Below are positions 1-8,441 of a stretch of 15,514 nt of DNA, piece after piece. Origin of the DNA: Saksenaea vasiformis B4078 (lineage: Eukaryota; Mucoromycota; Mucoromycetes; Mucorales; Saksenaeaceae); the NCBI GenBank assembly GCA_000697055.1, contig JNDT01001196.1:1-15514 (forward strand). Reading direction: 5' to 3'. The notes below the pieces were generated by a model, which searched no databases, was not told the DNA's origin, and was given only the letters and a program-made list of their open reading frames with translations. The position numbers and the translations under genes are program-made. Position 1 is the first letter of the stretch. The number at the start of each line of letters is the position of its first letter.

Positions 1-81
1 GGTTATGGTCGACCTACCGAGTTCTTGCGCACACAAACAACTATCGCCGGTACGAATCCGGTTTCCCTTGTAGGGATTTAG
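1..81 (+). CDS. 3' end of an unidentified gene (partial)
   Basis: An open frame enters from the left edge and ends at TAG (79-81), giving a 26-residue tail that starts GYGRPTEFLR and ends NPVSLVGI. Nothing upstream is visible, so the protein cannot be named. The frame has no internal stop and reads like ordinary protein, but at this length that is weak evidence. If real, it is the last exon of a plus-strand gene lying tail-to-head with the RBM18-like gene, about 400 bp apart. It could also be a chance frame. Confidence 0.4.
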   Translation, partial: GYGRPTEFLRTQTTIAGTNPVSLVGI

Positions 82-481
82 ATTATTACGGTTAGTGAAA
101 TGTCTTCTGATCCTTAACTTAGATCAGTTTTACCTATGCTTCCCTTTAGGTGTATTCATCGGTAAGTCCTCTTCCAGGTCGTTGAACAGTGTACTCATCA
201 GAGAAACGTTTGCGACGCTGAAATGCTCTTGTATCGCCAAAACCAAGTGGATAGGTAAGACGCAGAGATCAACGGTAACGCTTTAATTTGACTAAATTTG
301 GTTCATCATAACGTAAACTTGGTTTTAGGCGACCCGCAAAAGAGCATTTTAGGCGACGCAAAACGTTCTGCAAAAAACAGTATCTGGAATTCGTCGAATG
401 GATGATGCGTTTCGGTTAAACATTTTGCCTTTTTTTTTTTTTTTTTTTCCCTCTCCTTTGCGACAGCCCTACTGGTTGCTA
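82..481. other. Intergenic region: foldback repeat and T-rich leader of the RBM18-like gene
   Basis: No convincing gene. The short frames here (95-286 plus, 306-527 minus) show no recognisable motif. The stretch holds an imperfect inverted repeat (204-247 against 318-367, annotated separately). A run of about 20 T (429-448), followed by a CT-rich patch, lies 35-55 bp before the RBM18-like start codon; it probably belongs to that gene's promoter or leader. Confidence 0.6.
204..367. repeat. Imperfect inverted repeat (foldback), arms 204-247 and 318-367
   Basis: The reverse complement of 318-367 aligns along the full length of 204-247. Shared blocks are TTTGCG, AAATGCTCTT, TCGCC and AAAACCAAG, separated by small gaps. 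The spacer is about 70 bp. Inside the right arm the unit TTTTAGGCGAC occurs twice in direct orientation (about 324 and 347). It may be a MITE-like remnant or a structured 3' region of the upstream gene; no target-site duplication was identified. Confidence 0.6.
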
Positions 482-1312
482 ATGGCAATGCCCATGGCTT
501 CACCATCAGCGAACACGAAGGTAACATTGAAAGAGATAAGTAAATGGAGTTTTAACGTAATAATGTAGCGATTATACATTGGCAATCTAGAATCTACGAT
601 TGATGAGTAAGTTCATATTGACAATGGCGTACTCGAAATTGATTCACATTTCTTATTAGATACGCCATTGTGAAGTTATTTGAGCCTTTCGGAAAAATAA
701 CGTTTCTCGACTACATGTTCCACTGGAATGGGCCGAGGAAGGGCCAGCCGAGAGGATATTGCTTTCTAGAGTACGAGAAAAAAGAGGTAAGGCGCCCGTC
801 CTCTTTTTCTCTCTCAGTTGTTTCATATCCTGATCCAGTAGTTTAGGAAGCACTAGAAGCAATTAATGAATTACACGGTCGCATTGTGAAAGGACGTCCG
901 CTTGTGGTATCGTTTGCTCACATGGTAAAAATAAGTTCGGTTATGCGAAGGTTGACTAAACAGACCATTCACAGACAGCTGCACAAGAAGACACAAAAGG
1001 GAAACGCGGACAAACTGCTACGAACAGTTTAAACCGACCTAATGCTTTTACAATCTTAAGGACACAAAAGATGGCGAATGCCAGGTAAAATAGTGATTCA
1101 AAGCCTCGAAAGCCAAGTTCAACTTTTCCTGCTGTAGTACGGATGCAAAAATTCAAGCCATTGAACGCAAACTTGCTATGCTAGAGAAGGGCAAAACAAA
1201 TACAACACCATCACCATCGGTAGGCCACTCGAAATCAATACGATCCGCATTATCCACCGAAGCAAACAAGACCAGAGATACCACCTCAAATCATCGTTAC
1301 AAACCATACTAA
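482..1312 (+). CDS. RBM18: RBM18-like RNA-binding protein, single RRM (6 exons)
   Basis: Model: join(482..520, 569..606, 660..786, 847..924, 975..1084, 1138..1312), 188 aa plus TAA. All introns are GT-AG, 48-60 nt, and the phases join cleanly. The RRM spans about residues 14-94, with RNP2 LYIGNL (15-20) and RNP1 RGYCFLEY (57-64). It is followed by GRIVKGRPLVVSFAHM, which closely matches the end of the RRM in animal RBM18. A conserved helix, KIQAIERKLAML (about 135-146), corresponds to KIKAIEAKLKMM in human RBM18, and the total length is almost the same as the human protein (190 aa). The basic, Ser/Thr-rich tail ends RYKPY. The start at 482 is the first ATG in frame; those at 488 and 494 are alternatives. 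RBM18 is a small, poorly characterised nuclear RNA-binding protein. I see nothing broken. Confidence 0.92.
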
Positions 1313-3372
1313 AAATTAAAAAAGGAGTCCGCGACTCCGCAGCATCTTCTTTCTCATCACTGCATTTTCCTTCGAAATATACTCTTTTGCTTACACCATC
1401 TGCTTTCCCAAAGCGGCAGCTTTGGTTATACGAACATTTGTTTTAAAGGATCTACATTGGCGGAGACTGTCAGAAAGCTTCCCCAAGGATTGTGTATCAT
1501 GGTCGGGAAGGCATCGGAGATCTAGTAAACTTCGTATATCAAATGGCAGAAGCCGACGAACCGGGGCATCAGCATCGTTTTAGGCAACAGCATTAAGACA
1601 ATCGCAAGGGTTACAAAATTTTGTTATGAAAAGATGTGATGTTGTTGGAAGAGTCACTTACTCGAGAAACAACACTGACACGGGAATCTAAAAACGCGTC
1701 TGAAGCTGTCGCGACATGCAGGGTTATCAAGGGAATTGTAAGTGCGATACTAGCGTGTGAAAGAAATAAAGGAATTGCTACTTCAATTATCGAAATTCGG
1801 CGCAAATCTAGTTGCGTAGACGAAATCAAAGGTTAAAACATTCTCAAAGACATATGTACCTCCGCTTGGCGGACTTACGGAATATATATGCAGTTGATTC
1901 TCTACAACATACAATCAGCATGCTGGATAGATAGATAGACAGATACGCTTCTTTCCGGAAGTTTTAATGCACACGCTAAGAAAAGTACTATGGGCACCAC
2001 TGGCAAGATTTGATAGCGCGGCTTTTCTCCAGCATTACCCTCCGATGTTTTCCCAGCTTCATCTTATCGCCAATAAAAGGTTGATGGCCATTTTTTTTTG
2101 TTTAGCGATCTCGTAACATCAATCAAGGCAATTATTAGTCATTTCTACCCACTGCCTAGAGTTATAGAATGCTATAAGCAATTTTGAGACCATCGATCAC
2201 CGCATTAAATGCTCAGTTACTTAACAACGACAATAGCAGCAAGGTCAGCATCAATAAATCAGACGACCGCATGCTTGTGCCCCTCACTTATGATGCGTCT
2301 ACGATCCTTCTATTTATCGTCGTCAAAAATTATCTCCGTATGGTACTTACATTGTTTGATCTATCTCGTTATTGTGCAAGCGCGAATTTCCAATTGTTTC
2401 ACTGCGGCAGGGGTACCCATGCACCTCTCAGCTTAAAGAATTTAGCCTTGTAATGAGAGAAGTACACCCGTTCCATCATAATACTCACAAGCTCCCTCTG
2501 AAGGAGATAGTTGTGAACACCGAGTGTGAGACTAATCGTTTCCGGAGCAAAACTGTTCCTAGTCAACAATGTAGCCCATGGACTCAGGTCTGCCATTCTT
2601 ATCGACAGTTACTCCTTGTTCACCGTAGTATAAAGGCTATGCATTCATTTTTGGAGAAAACGACAGTGAAGATTTTCTATGCCTATGACACTGGTTTTTG
2701 ATAAATATCAGATTTCTGATACGCAGCATTCTGTTGCAGTCCTGCCTCCAGGAATGGCCAGAAAAAATAGTCTACGTAGTTTTAAGCTGCAGAATGTGAT
2801 GATTGAGATGTTAGCAGTATCATTATCATCTATATTGGATAAAGCAAGTGCCATGCAGATGCAGTTACTGAATTTTTTTTTATCTAGGGACGCTCGCGTT
2901 TAATAGCTTATCAAATCGTGCAACATGACAACCGTACCTTCACACCACGATAGATCATACATAAAAAGCAAAAATATGCCAGCCTAATTCATCGAAGTAG
3001 CCTATATTGTGCGCGATCATCTATCTCAAAAAGATATAAACTCTATCATGCCTTTTTTGACCTATCTGTAGTTGTGAGACGTAGTTGATTCGCTTACGAT
3101 GATGATGATGCTTCGCGTGGGATGAAGTATTGTTAGCTTGTCATAATGCTGTTGTTGTTGTGCAATACAATGATGTGATTTGCCTTCACTGTTTTCCATT
3201 AGAACAAGGTTATTCAAGAGCTGTTGAGATGTCATGTGTAAAGAAAATCAAATATTTTAATAACTTTTTGAAATGCGAGTGACTGTATGCGAAGGTTGTG
3301 TGTAATGTACATAAAGGTGTTACAGGAGTATATAGGAGAGTGTTGTAGACGGGGAGGGTAAGGTATGAATAA
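1313..3372. other. Long intergenic region with weak coding candidates only
   Basis: About 2 kb between the convergent RBM18-like gene and mitochondrial carrier gene. At 1324-1338 a small hairpin (GGAGTC, 3-nt loop, GACTCC) lies 12 bp past the RBM18-like stop. All three plus frames are open in parts of 1330-1600, so open length tells nothing there. A GATA-rich microsatellite lies near 1925-1945, and GAT and TTG trinucleotide runs near 3100 and 3150. Frames at 2184-2903 overlap in several phases without recognisable motifs. The last 200-300 bp probably form the 3' UTR of the minus-strand carrier. No RNA gene was seen. Confidence 0.6.
1639..1897 (+). CDS. Doubtful two-exon small ORF
   Basis: A possible model is join(1639..1737, 1820..1897), 58 aa, with a near-perfect donor GTAAGT, an acceptor GCGTAG and matching phase. 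Exon 1 reads MLLEESLTRETTLTRES with an internal LTRE repeat; exon 2 reads TKSKVKTFSKTYVPPLGGLT and ends in TGA. An AATAAA lies about 175 bp downstream (near 2071). A minimal start-stop (ATGTGATG) overlaps the region just before the start. No family is recognised, and an antisense frame (1611-1829) is equally long, so this may be chance. Confidence 0.2.
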
Positions 3373-4552
3373 TTAGTTTTGGTCGTTGCTTAGAATGGAT
3401 TTAAGGGTTTCATAAGTTGGGAAGAAGATACCACAGATGCCGAACCACCAGAAGCTTCTGGGAAGAGCACCGGCGAAGAAAGTGCGATAGACTTGTACTG
3501 AGCGTCCCATTGAAGAGGGGTGAGCCATAGCACGATGGAACAAGTCCCTAGTGACTTCAAGCACGGACAGCTGCTTAGTCCCTACTGAAGCGCGCTGGGT
3601 GATCATGCGAGTACGGAGAACGTCCATGGGTGTGGTAAAGTAGCCTGCCAGGAAACCACTGACACCACCGTACATGATACTTTTGAATGTCGGAATGTCC
3701 GCTTCGATATCTTCAAAGCTTGCGTTTGCTACCAGATGGTCTTGCATTGTGTTTCGTCTCTGCAGCCAGTCTTGACGTACTGATCGGTGGTGGAATGCTT
3801 TGAAGTTTTCGTAAGATACCAGCAAAATAACCATGAAAGGCGAATCGCGGGCAGCAATTGCCCAGAAACCCTTGAAAAGTCCACGGGGACCTTCTTCTAG
3901 CAAAGTTTGACGAACAACGTAGCCCGCTCGTTGGCCGTGTGCACCATAGTGATCTGTTTGCAATCTAAAACGTTGTTTAGCTTTTTCCTGACCTTTTTTT
4001 TTTTTTTTTTTTTTTTAAAATACTTACTTGGCTGTAATCACTTCACGGGGGACTTTGATAACACTCGATGCTAGATCGCCCAATACTGCCGACAAAGCAG
4101 TGGCGGGAATTGTTTCAATCAAGGGGTTTCGTTGTTTGCCCATATCTGGGAGCATTTGACTCTTGCAAAACTCGTAGGTACTGAAGCGTGCGCCACCCTA
4201 AGAAGAGTAAAACATGTTAAAAAATCTTCACTGTTGGTGGGCGGAGTAGGATGATTTACCTGACCAGCAGCACCCATCGCTGATACGAAGAAACCCTTGC
4301 CCAGGCTACGGGCAGTTTCTCTTGAAAAGATGGATCGCCAGTTGCCGGAAACATTGGCCTGAATACGTGTTTTGATGGTATCCAGAGGGTGCATACATGA
4401 GTAGGACAGAGATAAGCCGATGGCTCCGGCAATGAAATGATCTACGCTGTGATGTGAGACAAAACCCATAAGGTCTCAGAAATGTTCCACATACGTTTGA
4501 ACTTTTGCGCTTCAACTGCTACGTCGATAGAGGGTACAGATACGGACACCAT
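3373..4552 (-). CDS. Mitochondrial carrier family (SLC25-type) transporter, 4 exons
   Basis: Model: complement(join(3373..3964, 4028..4197, 4260..4441, 4495..4552)), 333 aa. The three carrier repeats each show the family signature P-x-[D/E]-x-x-[K/R]: PLDTIKTRIQ (from P38), PREVITAK (from P130) and PMDVLRTRM (from P249). Each follows a hydrophobic glycine-containing helix such as FIAGAIGLSLSY and GVSGFLAGYF. The second signature is created by splicing exon 3 to exon 4. Members are six-helix transporters of the inner mitochondrial membrane; the substrate cannot be read with confidence. The region around the second signature (VPREV) somewhat recalls the fungal Mme1/YMR166C group. Introns are 53-63 nt; the 3965-4027 intron carries a run of about 20 T. 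An alternative unspliced start, MGFVSHHSVDHF at 4469, would skip exon 1, but the spliced start gives the more family-like KHHFIAGAI. Confidence 0.92.
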
Positions 4553-5241
4553 GATGATTTGTGGTAGTAACTAGGGACAAGTAAAGAAAGAGGAGTTGGA
4601 TCGAGCAGAAACCTGCACTTTTATCTTATCATATGGGTGAGTCAAGTGATTAACCAATCAAATTGCAGGAATCTTGTCAAAGCTCGCTGATTTGGCTGTC
4701 ATACTTGACTCACTTTGATATGGTGGTTTTGCTGGCCATAACTCGTTTCCCTAAATTGTTAGTTGCAGGTCTCTTCCAGATTATCGGATGACCTCCGATC
4801 TCTTTTTTCCCCCCTTTCTACATATCAGAATAAAAATATCTTTTACCAATAACTCAACTTAAAACAGTTCTGTCTCATTTTCTACTACAGAAAAAAGAAA
4901 AAAAAAAGCACGCATTATGCTTGTCACCTCCTGCGTATTTTACTATCCAACCACACATTTGTTATCATTTAGATAGACCCATTACTAACTATTCGGGTTT
5001 CTGCAGTGCAGGTAGTGATGACACATTTGGTATGCAATCTTACTGCTGTTTGCAGCGATGGCGTCAAAACTGAATAGCATTGAAAAATCTATTTTTTAAT
5101 TTTTTTATCCCTTCATGGGGTGTCGTTGCTTCTATTGTGTCACTTCAAACCGCCTTATCCCGCTTTTTATTGATCAGCATAGACGGTTACGCCGATAGCC
5201 CGCAAATCAAAATTAGTGTTGTTTTGGATGCGCCAACAGAT
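4553..5241. promoter_or_regulatory. Intergenic region: Nup53 3' region and carrier promoter
   Basis: Both flanking genes are on the minus strand, so this interval contains the end of the Nup53-like transcript (right part) and the promoter and leader of the carrier (left part). A CCAAT-type sequence (ACCAATCAAAT) lies near 4653, about 100 bp upstream of the carrier start. Short homopolymers (A-rich near 4890-4910, T-rich near 5090-5107) are present. No gene-like frame was found. Confidence 0.5.
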
Positions 5242-6444
5242 CTACCATCCAAAAAGTGTCTCCTTGACTTTATGTATTATTCCTACATGTCTCGCTTTTT
5301 CTACTGATCCTCCAGAACGAACGTTTGGACCACCAACAACGCTCACGCCTGCTTTACCGCTGCCAAGACCGATCGCTGGTTGTTTCGAGACGTCCAGTTT
5401 TTTATATAGGTCTTTGCCCGAAACGATCACGCCAGTGCCATTCATTTTCGGCTCGCCATGGTCTGCCGGTGCCAGCACAACGCCGAGCATGTGACTTTGC
5501 CCGATAATGACTCCATTGCTGTTTACTGCATTTTTCGCCGCTTCACTTGATGCGTATCGTACACTGATCCAGTTATTCGGGGTTTGATGATGCTCAATAA
5601 TATCGCCATACTTGCTCAGGTGTAAGAGAGCATCAGGTATCATATTAGGTAGAATGCCGAAAACGTTAATCGTCGTCGATTCATGTTTTGGCGCAGACTT
5701 TTGGGGGCTAACACGGTCATGTTAGCCTTCATATATTTTGACCAGCTGTTATGTCTACCCTGCCTTTGTGTATCTTTGGTTTCCTTCGTTGCATCTATCG
5801 CTACACAATTTTTTTTTCATCAATTCGCAATCCCATCCAAGGCACGTCATCTTACCTTCTTCTGGTATACTAAATAAGTTTGTTCCATCCGTTGATGCTT
5901 TAAAGTATTTTCGTCGTGCTCTTCAATGGCGTTAAGCTTCCCCCCTTTTTTTTATACATCACTTACTCTGTCTCTGCTTGACCATCAGGTAGCCTCTTTC
6001 CATTTGTCTTCTATTATATTGCGTTCAGTTTCTTTGTCGATGAGCGTGTTAGGAAATTTTTACTTCTGAAGTTGATCCTGCCAAGAATCCTGGGAGATTT
6101 GTCTGATTTGTGTCGGGTGATGACGCCAACGAAGTCCTCCTGATTTCAGCTACTGGTTTCGAGGAAAGGGAAGCGAGATCGGTTGCACGTTGATTCGACC
6201 CGACAAAAAAGCAAGGAGGACTAGATAAACGTGATATCTCCTCAGACTTTACAGAATAATATGATGCTGCCGTTTCGCCGAAGCTATTTTGCTTCTGGAT
6301 AGTGTTTACTGGCTTCTCTTGTGGGTCCGGTAATTTGACCGGTTGTGTGGAATAAAAACAGGTTGTATCTGTTACCGGAAGAAATAATGAGGAGCTACGT
6401 TGAGACGATCCTTGTGTTTGAGTTATAGATGGATGGCTAAACAT
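5242..6444 (-). CDS. NUP53: Nucleoporin Nup53/NUP35 with MPPN (RRM-like) domain; middle exons unresolved
   Basis: Two exons are clear. The N-terminal exon complement(6064..6444) starts MFSHPSITQTQ and is Ser/Thr/Pro-rich. Near its end is NLPGFLAGS, matching the conserved LPGFLMG motif of vertebrate NUP35. The last exon complement(5242..5707) encodes the MPPN RRM-like domain (TTINVFGILPN, YGDIIEH, NNWISVRYAS, GQSHMLGVVLAP). It ends in HKVKETLFGW, matching the C-terminal amphipathic membrane-binding segment of the family (human ends in FGW). Nup53 bridges the inner ring of the nuclear pore to the membrane and binds Nup93/Nup155/Ndc1-type partners. Plausible internal exons are 5967..6010 and 5856..5920 (includes GTNLFSIPEE). 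They join in phase with each other and with exon 1, but leave one nucleotide where the last exon needs two. Either an exon boundary is misjudged or an indel is present. A TTTAG just after the ATG could also be an acceptor for a hidden first exon. Confidence 0.88.
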
Positions 6445-6526
6445 TCGATAATCGCGGTAAGGTTTGAAAAACACGAGAAGAAGAAACTTATTTTTTTTTC
6501 TGTGGAATTACTTCTCCGCCTGGAAA

Positions 6527-6554
6527 TTTTGCGTCACTCTCAGCTGACGCAAAA
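6527..6554. promoter_or_regulatory. Palindromic pair TTTTGCGTCA / TGACGCAAAA in a divergent promoter
   Basis: TTTTGCGTCA (6527-6536) and its perfect reverse complement TGACGCAAAA (6545-6554) flank an 8-bp spacer about 85-110 bp upstream of the Nup53-like start. TGACG is the ATF/CREB half-site and TGACGCAA resembles a composite bZIP site, so a bZIP operator is plausible. It could equally act as an RNA or DNA hairpin. Inference from motif only. Confidence 0.4.
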
Positions 6555-6558
6555 ATAG

Positions 6559-6756
6559 CATAGAAGTCTCGCTACGCGCCCCTCTGCGAAAAAGAAGAAG
6601 GGCGTACAGTATTTTAACACGTTCGCTGGTGTCGCTGTTCTGGCGACAATTATAATCTACGGGTATGAATATTCCAAAAATATCCGTTCGTGTCCATCTA
6701 TCCGATCCCTACCCGCGAGTTCACTCTTTCCGTTGTGTTCTTTTAGTGTCATTTAA
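6559..6756 (+). CDS. Possible exon of a small one-TM, mitochondrial-type protein
   Basis: An open frame from an acceptor-like AAATAG (ending 6558) to TAA (6754-6756) encodes a basic, Ser/Arg/Lys-rich stretch (SLATRPSAKKKK), then GVQYFNTFAGVAVLATIIIY, then YEYSKNIRS. This is the layout of a mitochondrial presequence followed by one membrane helix. There is no ATG in frame. A start ATGGCTAAACATTC at 6433 with donor GTAAGG at 6457 would join in phase, but it lies antisense over the Nup53-like start codon. A second frame (ATG 6665 to TAA near 6830, about 55 aa) overlaps the 3' half, so the real 3' end is uncertain. Family not recognised. Confidence 0.3.
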   Translation, partial: HRSLATRPSAKKKKGVQYFNTFAGVAVLATIIIYGYEYSKNIRSCPSIRSLPASSLFPLCSFSVI

Positions 6757-7345
6757 GCCTTTACGCCCAACAAATAAGACCGCCAAAAAGGTGAGGACCA
6801 AGAGTTTTCAGCAGTTCTATACATAAACATTCATTTCCCAATATGAAAGATCACAATAATGGCAAGTTCCCGAAAATCCTGAGTCCGTCGGACTTGGAAC
6901 ATGAGCCTAGAAGTCTCCCATCCTCACCGTCCTCGGTTCGAAGATGATGATCGCAGGATAGGTGATGAGCATAGATGCCATCTTATCTAGACAGAGAGAA
7001 AATTTTGTGATTATACAATGAGACTTCCGCGAATAAAGAGAGATGATCGCAGTACTCTAGGCTCATCTTCCTTGTCCTCCAGGCTAAAGAGAGATTGCTA
7101 TTCGTTAACATCTAATACTGTTTATTGAAATACTTTTTACGTTACTTTAAAATGAACTTTGCATCCATCAAGGATCCAATTTGCGCTAAGGAAATATTGA
7201 ACATGCGTTATTACTTCATCAATTTTTCATCAGAGTATCAACTAACCTACGTGAATCTGGACCCTCCAATGGACACAGAATTTTATTCAAGCAGTATAAA
7301 AAAACAACTGGTGGTTAGTAAATGAAATAATGTTTGGATGTCATC
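6757..7345. other. Intergenic region with compound repeat structure
   Basis: No recognised gene. The interval holds the 6882-7077 inverted-repeat structure (separate entry). A 66-aa frame at 7125-7325 starts MKYFLRYFKMNFASIK, is AT-rich and lacks any motif I recognise; I consider it more likely chance than gene. Confidence 0.5.
6882..7077. repeat. Compound inverted/direct repeat element (about 195 bp)
   Basis: The left arm GGAACATGAGCCTAGA (about 6896-6911) is matched by the reverse complement of the right arm (7056-7071), where it reads GGAAGATGAGCCTAGA. The match weakens outward: GGACTTGGAA against GGACAAGGAA. Inside, GATGATCGCAG occurs twice in direct orientation (about 6946 and 7042). 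Just outside the left arm is a 13-bp palindrome, AGTCCG-T-CGGACT (6882-6894). It may be a small foldback or MITE-type element; no coding content. Confidence 0.5.
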
Positions 7346-7349
7346 TTAC

Positions 7350-7768
7350 TTAACCCCCCTTGGGGAATTGCCATCGATCGATGGCATCCAGCCACCGCAC
7401 CTGGCCCGGTGGAGAGGGTTGTTGATTTGACGATAGTTTCCATGGAGCGACCACTTTGGATATGACGACTGCAGAGGACTTGAGGCGATGCAACATCTGG
7501 GGATATATTCCAGAATATGAGTGATAGTGAGCATGTAACAACACCTGCTTACTTGAGTGAAGGGCGAAGGGCACCAACACAGCCAAAACAGTACGGGATA
7601 GAGGTCATGCAGCCTAAACGACGGACATGAATAATCTTGTATATATAATGAATTGACATCCTTACCGGGTGCGTTAAAGATAAACAGAGCCATTGAATTT
7701 AAAAACGATTCAAGCGTGTCTCTAGATACGGATTGTTCTGGATGAAACTTGTTCTTATGTCGAGACAT
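7350..7768 (-). CDS. Hypothetical two-exon protein upstream of which lies minisatellite array 1
   Basis: One model is complement(join(7350..7496, 7553..7768)), 120 aa, starting MSRHKNKFHPEQ and ending RWLDAIDRWQFPKGG. The 56-nt intron has donor GTAAGC and acceptor CCCCAG. A second possible intron (7614-7665, GTAAGG to TTTAG, 52 nt) lies inside exon 1; removing it shifts exon 2 and leads to a different C-terminus ending at 7346. The tail after the intron is the most protein-like part, with several Trp, Arg and Lys residues. I recognise no domain. The start lies about 93 bp from array 1, echoing the zinc-finger gene and array 2. The coding DNA contains an 18-bp perfect palindrome (7369-7386). 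Could be a decayed gene. Confidence 0.33.
7369..7386. repeat. Perfect 18-bp palindrome
   Basis: TGCCATCGATCGATGGCA equals its own reverse complement over 18 bp, with no spacer. It lies near the 3' end of the hypothetical minus-strand gene. It may be a binding site for a dimeric protein or simply chance; its length makes chance unlikely at this site. Confidence 0.9.
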
Positions 7769-7860
7769 TTTTACTGGTTCCGATGGGATATCGAGAAATC
7801 CAACACTGAGCTACCTCAATGCAAGAACTATGTTCTTATCTCAAGGGAACATTTTTCCTT

Positions 7861-8025
7861 AATACGACCGTAATACGACCAGAATACGACCAAAGAATAC
7901 GACCAGGTAATACGACCAGATAATACGACCAGATAATACGACCAGATAATACGACCAGATAATACGACCAGATAATACGACCAGTTAATACGACTAAACA
8001 ATACGACCAGATAATGCGACCAGAT
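7861..8025. repeat. Minisatellite array 1: 13 units of a 13-bp repeat (AATACGACCAGAT)
   Basis: Thirteen head-to-tail units can be read. The first two are 11 bp and the other eleven are 13 bp. Five consecutive units (7909-7973) are identical AATACGACCAGAT. Edge units vary in the last four bases (AGGT, AAAG, AGTT) or core (AATGCGACC at 8013, AATACGACT at 7987). The core AATACGACC is the conserved part. On the minus strand the unit has no stop codon in any frame, which explains the long open frame at 7828-8154 (WSYYLVVLSGRI-type repeats); that frame is not evidence for a gene. The same repeat family forms array 2 at 14402. Confidence 0.97.
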
Positions 8026-8267
8026 AGGTAAGGGCAGAAGAAGGAATTCTGAATGGTATGTCATTCTTTGAGATGGAAACAAAAAACCATCATGCAAAGA
8101 TCCAATAAAATACTCTTGAGAAAGAGAACTGTGAAATCGTGGAGAATGAGTCACATGGATGTAGTGTTAATGGTCATTGCCACTACACGTAAGTCGTAGG
8201 ATGAATAGCAACGGATAAGGAAGAGTATAGAGACGTTGAGGATATTGAATGAGGGATTAGAGGAAGA
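8026..8267. other. Spacer between array 1 and the transposon relic
   Basis: About 240 bp with no recognisable gene. The minus-strand frames that cross it are continuations of the relic (into 8151) and of the stopless array. No terminal inverted repeat of the relic was identified here. Confidence 0.4.
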
Positions 8268-8441
8268 GCTAGTGAAAGGGTGAAAGACGTGGGAGGACCT
8301 TGACCAAGCGAAGAGGCTGTTGCAACCGTGTATGTTTCTGCTGGTGCTGATGTCGCGTTGCCATAACGCGCCACAGGTTTGGCAACTGAGCATGTTGTGC
8401 GGTGTTCCATACGCTTCTTCGTTCAACCGTAACTTTGACAT
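8268..8441 (-). pseudogene. Fanzor/TnpB-like C-terminal fragment (zinc-ribbon half and RuvC-III-like motif)
   Basis: A minus-strand frame reads YGTPHNMLSCQTCGALWQRD followed by ISTSRNI. The pattern C-x2-C-G-x-x-W-x-R-D-x5-N-I matches the C-terminal zinc-ribbon and RuvC-III region (R-D-x-N-A-A-x-N-I) of TnpB/Fanzor-type RNA-guided nucleases, where the Asp is catalytic. The usual preceding CxxC pair and the rest of the RuvC and wedge domains are absent. After NI the frame probably shifts: the other frame gives SLGQGPPTSFT, which resembles the G-x-x-P-P-x-x-F end of these proteins. I infer a decayed 3' remnant, not a working nuclease. The family call is from motif memory and needs a profile search. 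Confidence 0.45.

Noticed and set aside
2184..2903. Cluster of plus-strand frames (up to 109 aa) as a gene
   Set aside because: Frames overlap in several phases, the composition is not protein-like and no splice pattern links them.
5683..5935. Plus-strand frames of 64-65 aa rich in Phe/Leu/Cys
   Set aside because: They lie antisense to the introns and exons of the Nup53-like gene in T-rich DNA.
6930..6950. tRNA B-box-like GGTTCGAAGAT
   Set aside because: The required C near the end of the B box is missing and no A box or acceptor stem could be found.
7861..8025. CRISPR array
   Set aside because: Units are contiguous 11-13-bp tandem copies with no unique spacers of 25-40 bp, and the window is eukaryotic.
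8183..8410. Separate 75-aa minus-strand gene
   Set aside because: It is the shifted frame of the Fanzor-like relic; its SLGQGPPTSFT part is better read as the frameshifted end of that relic.
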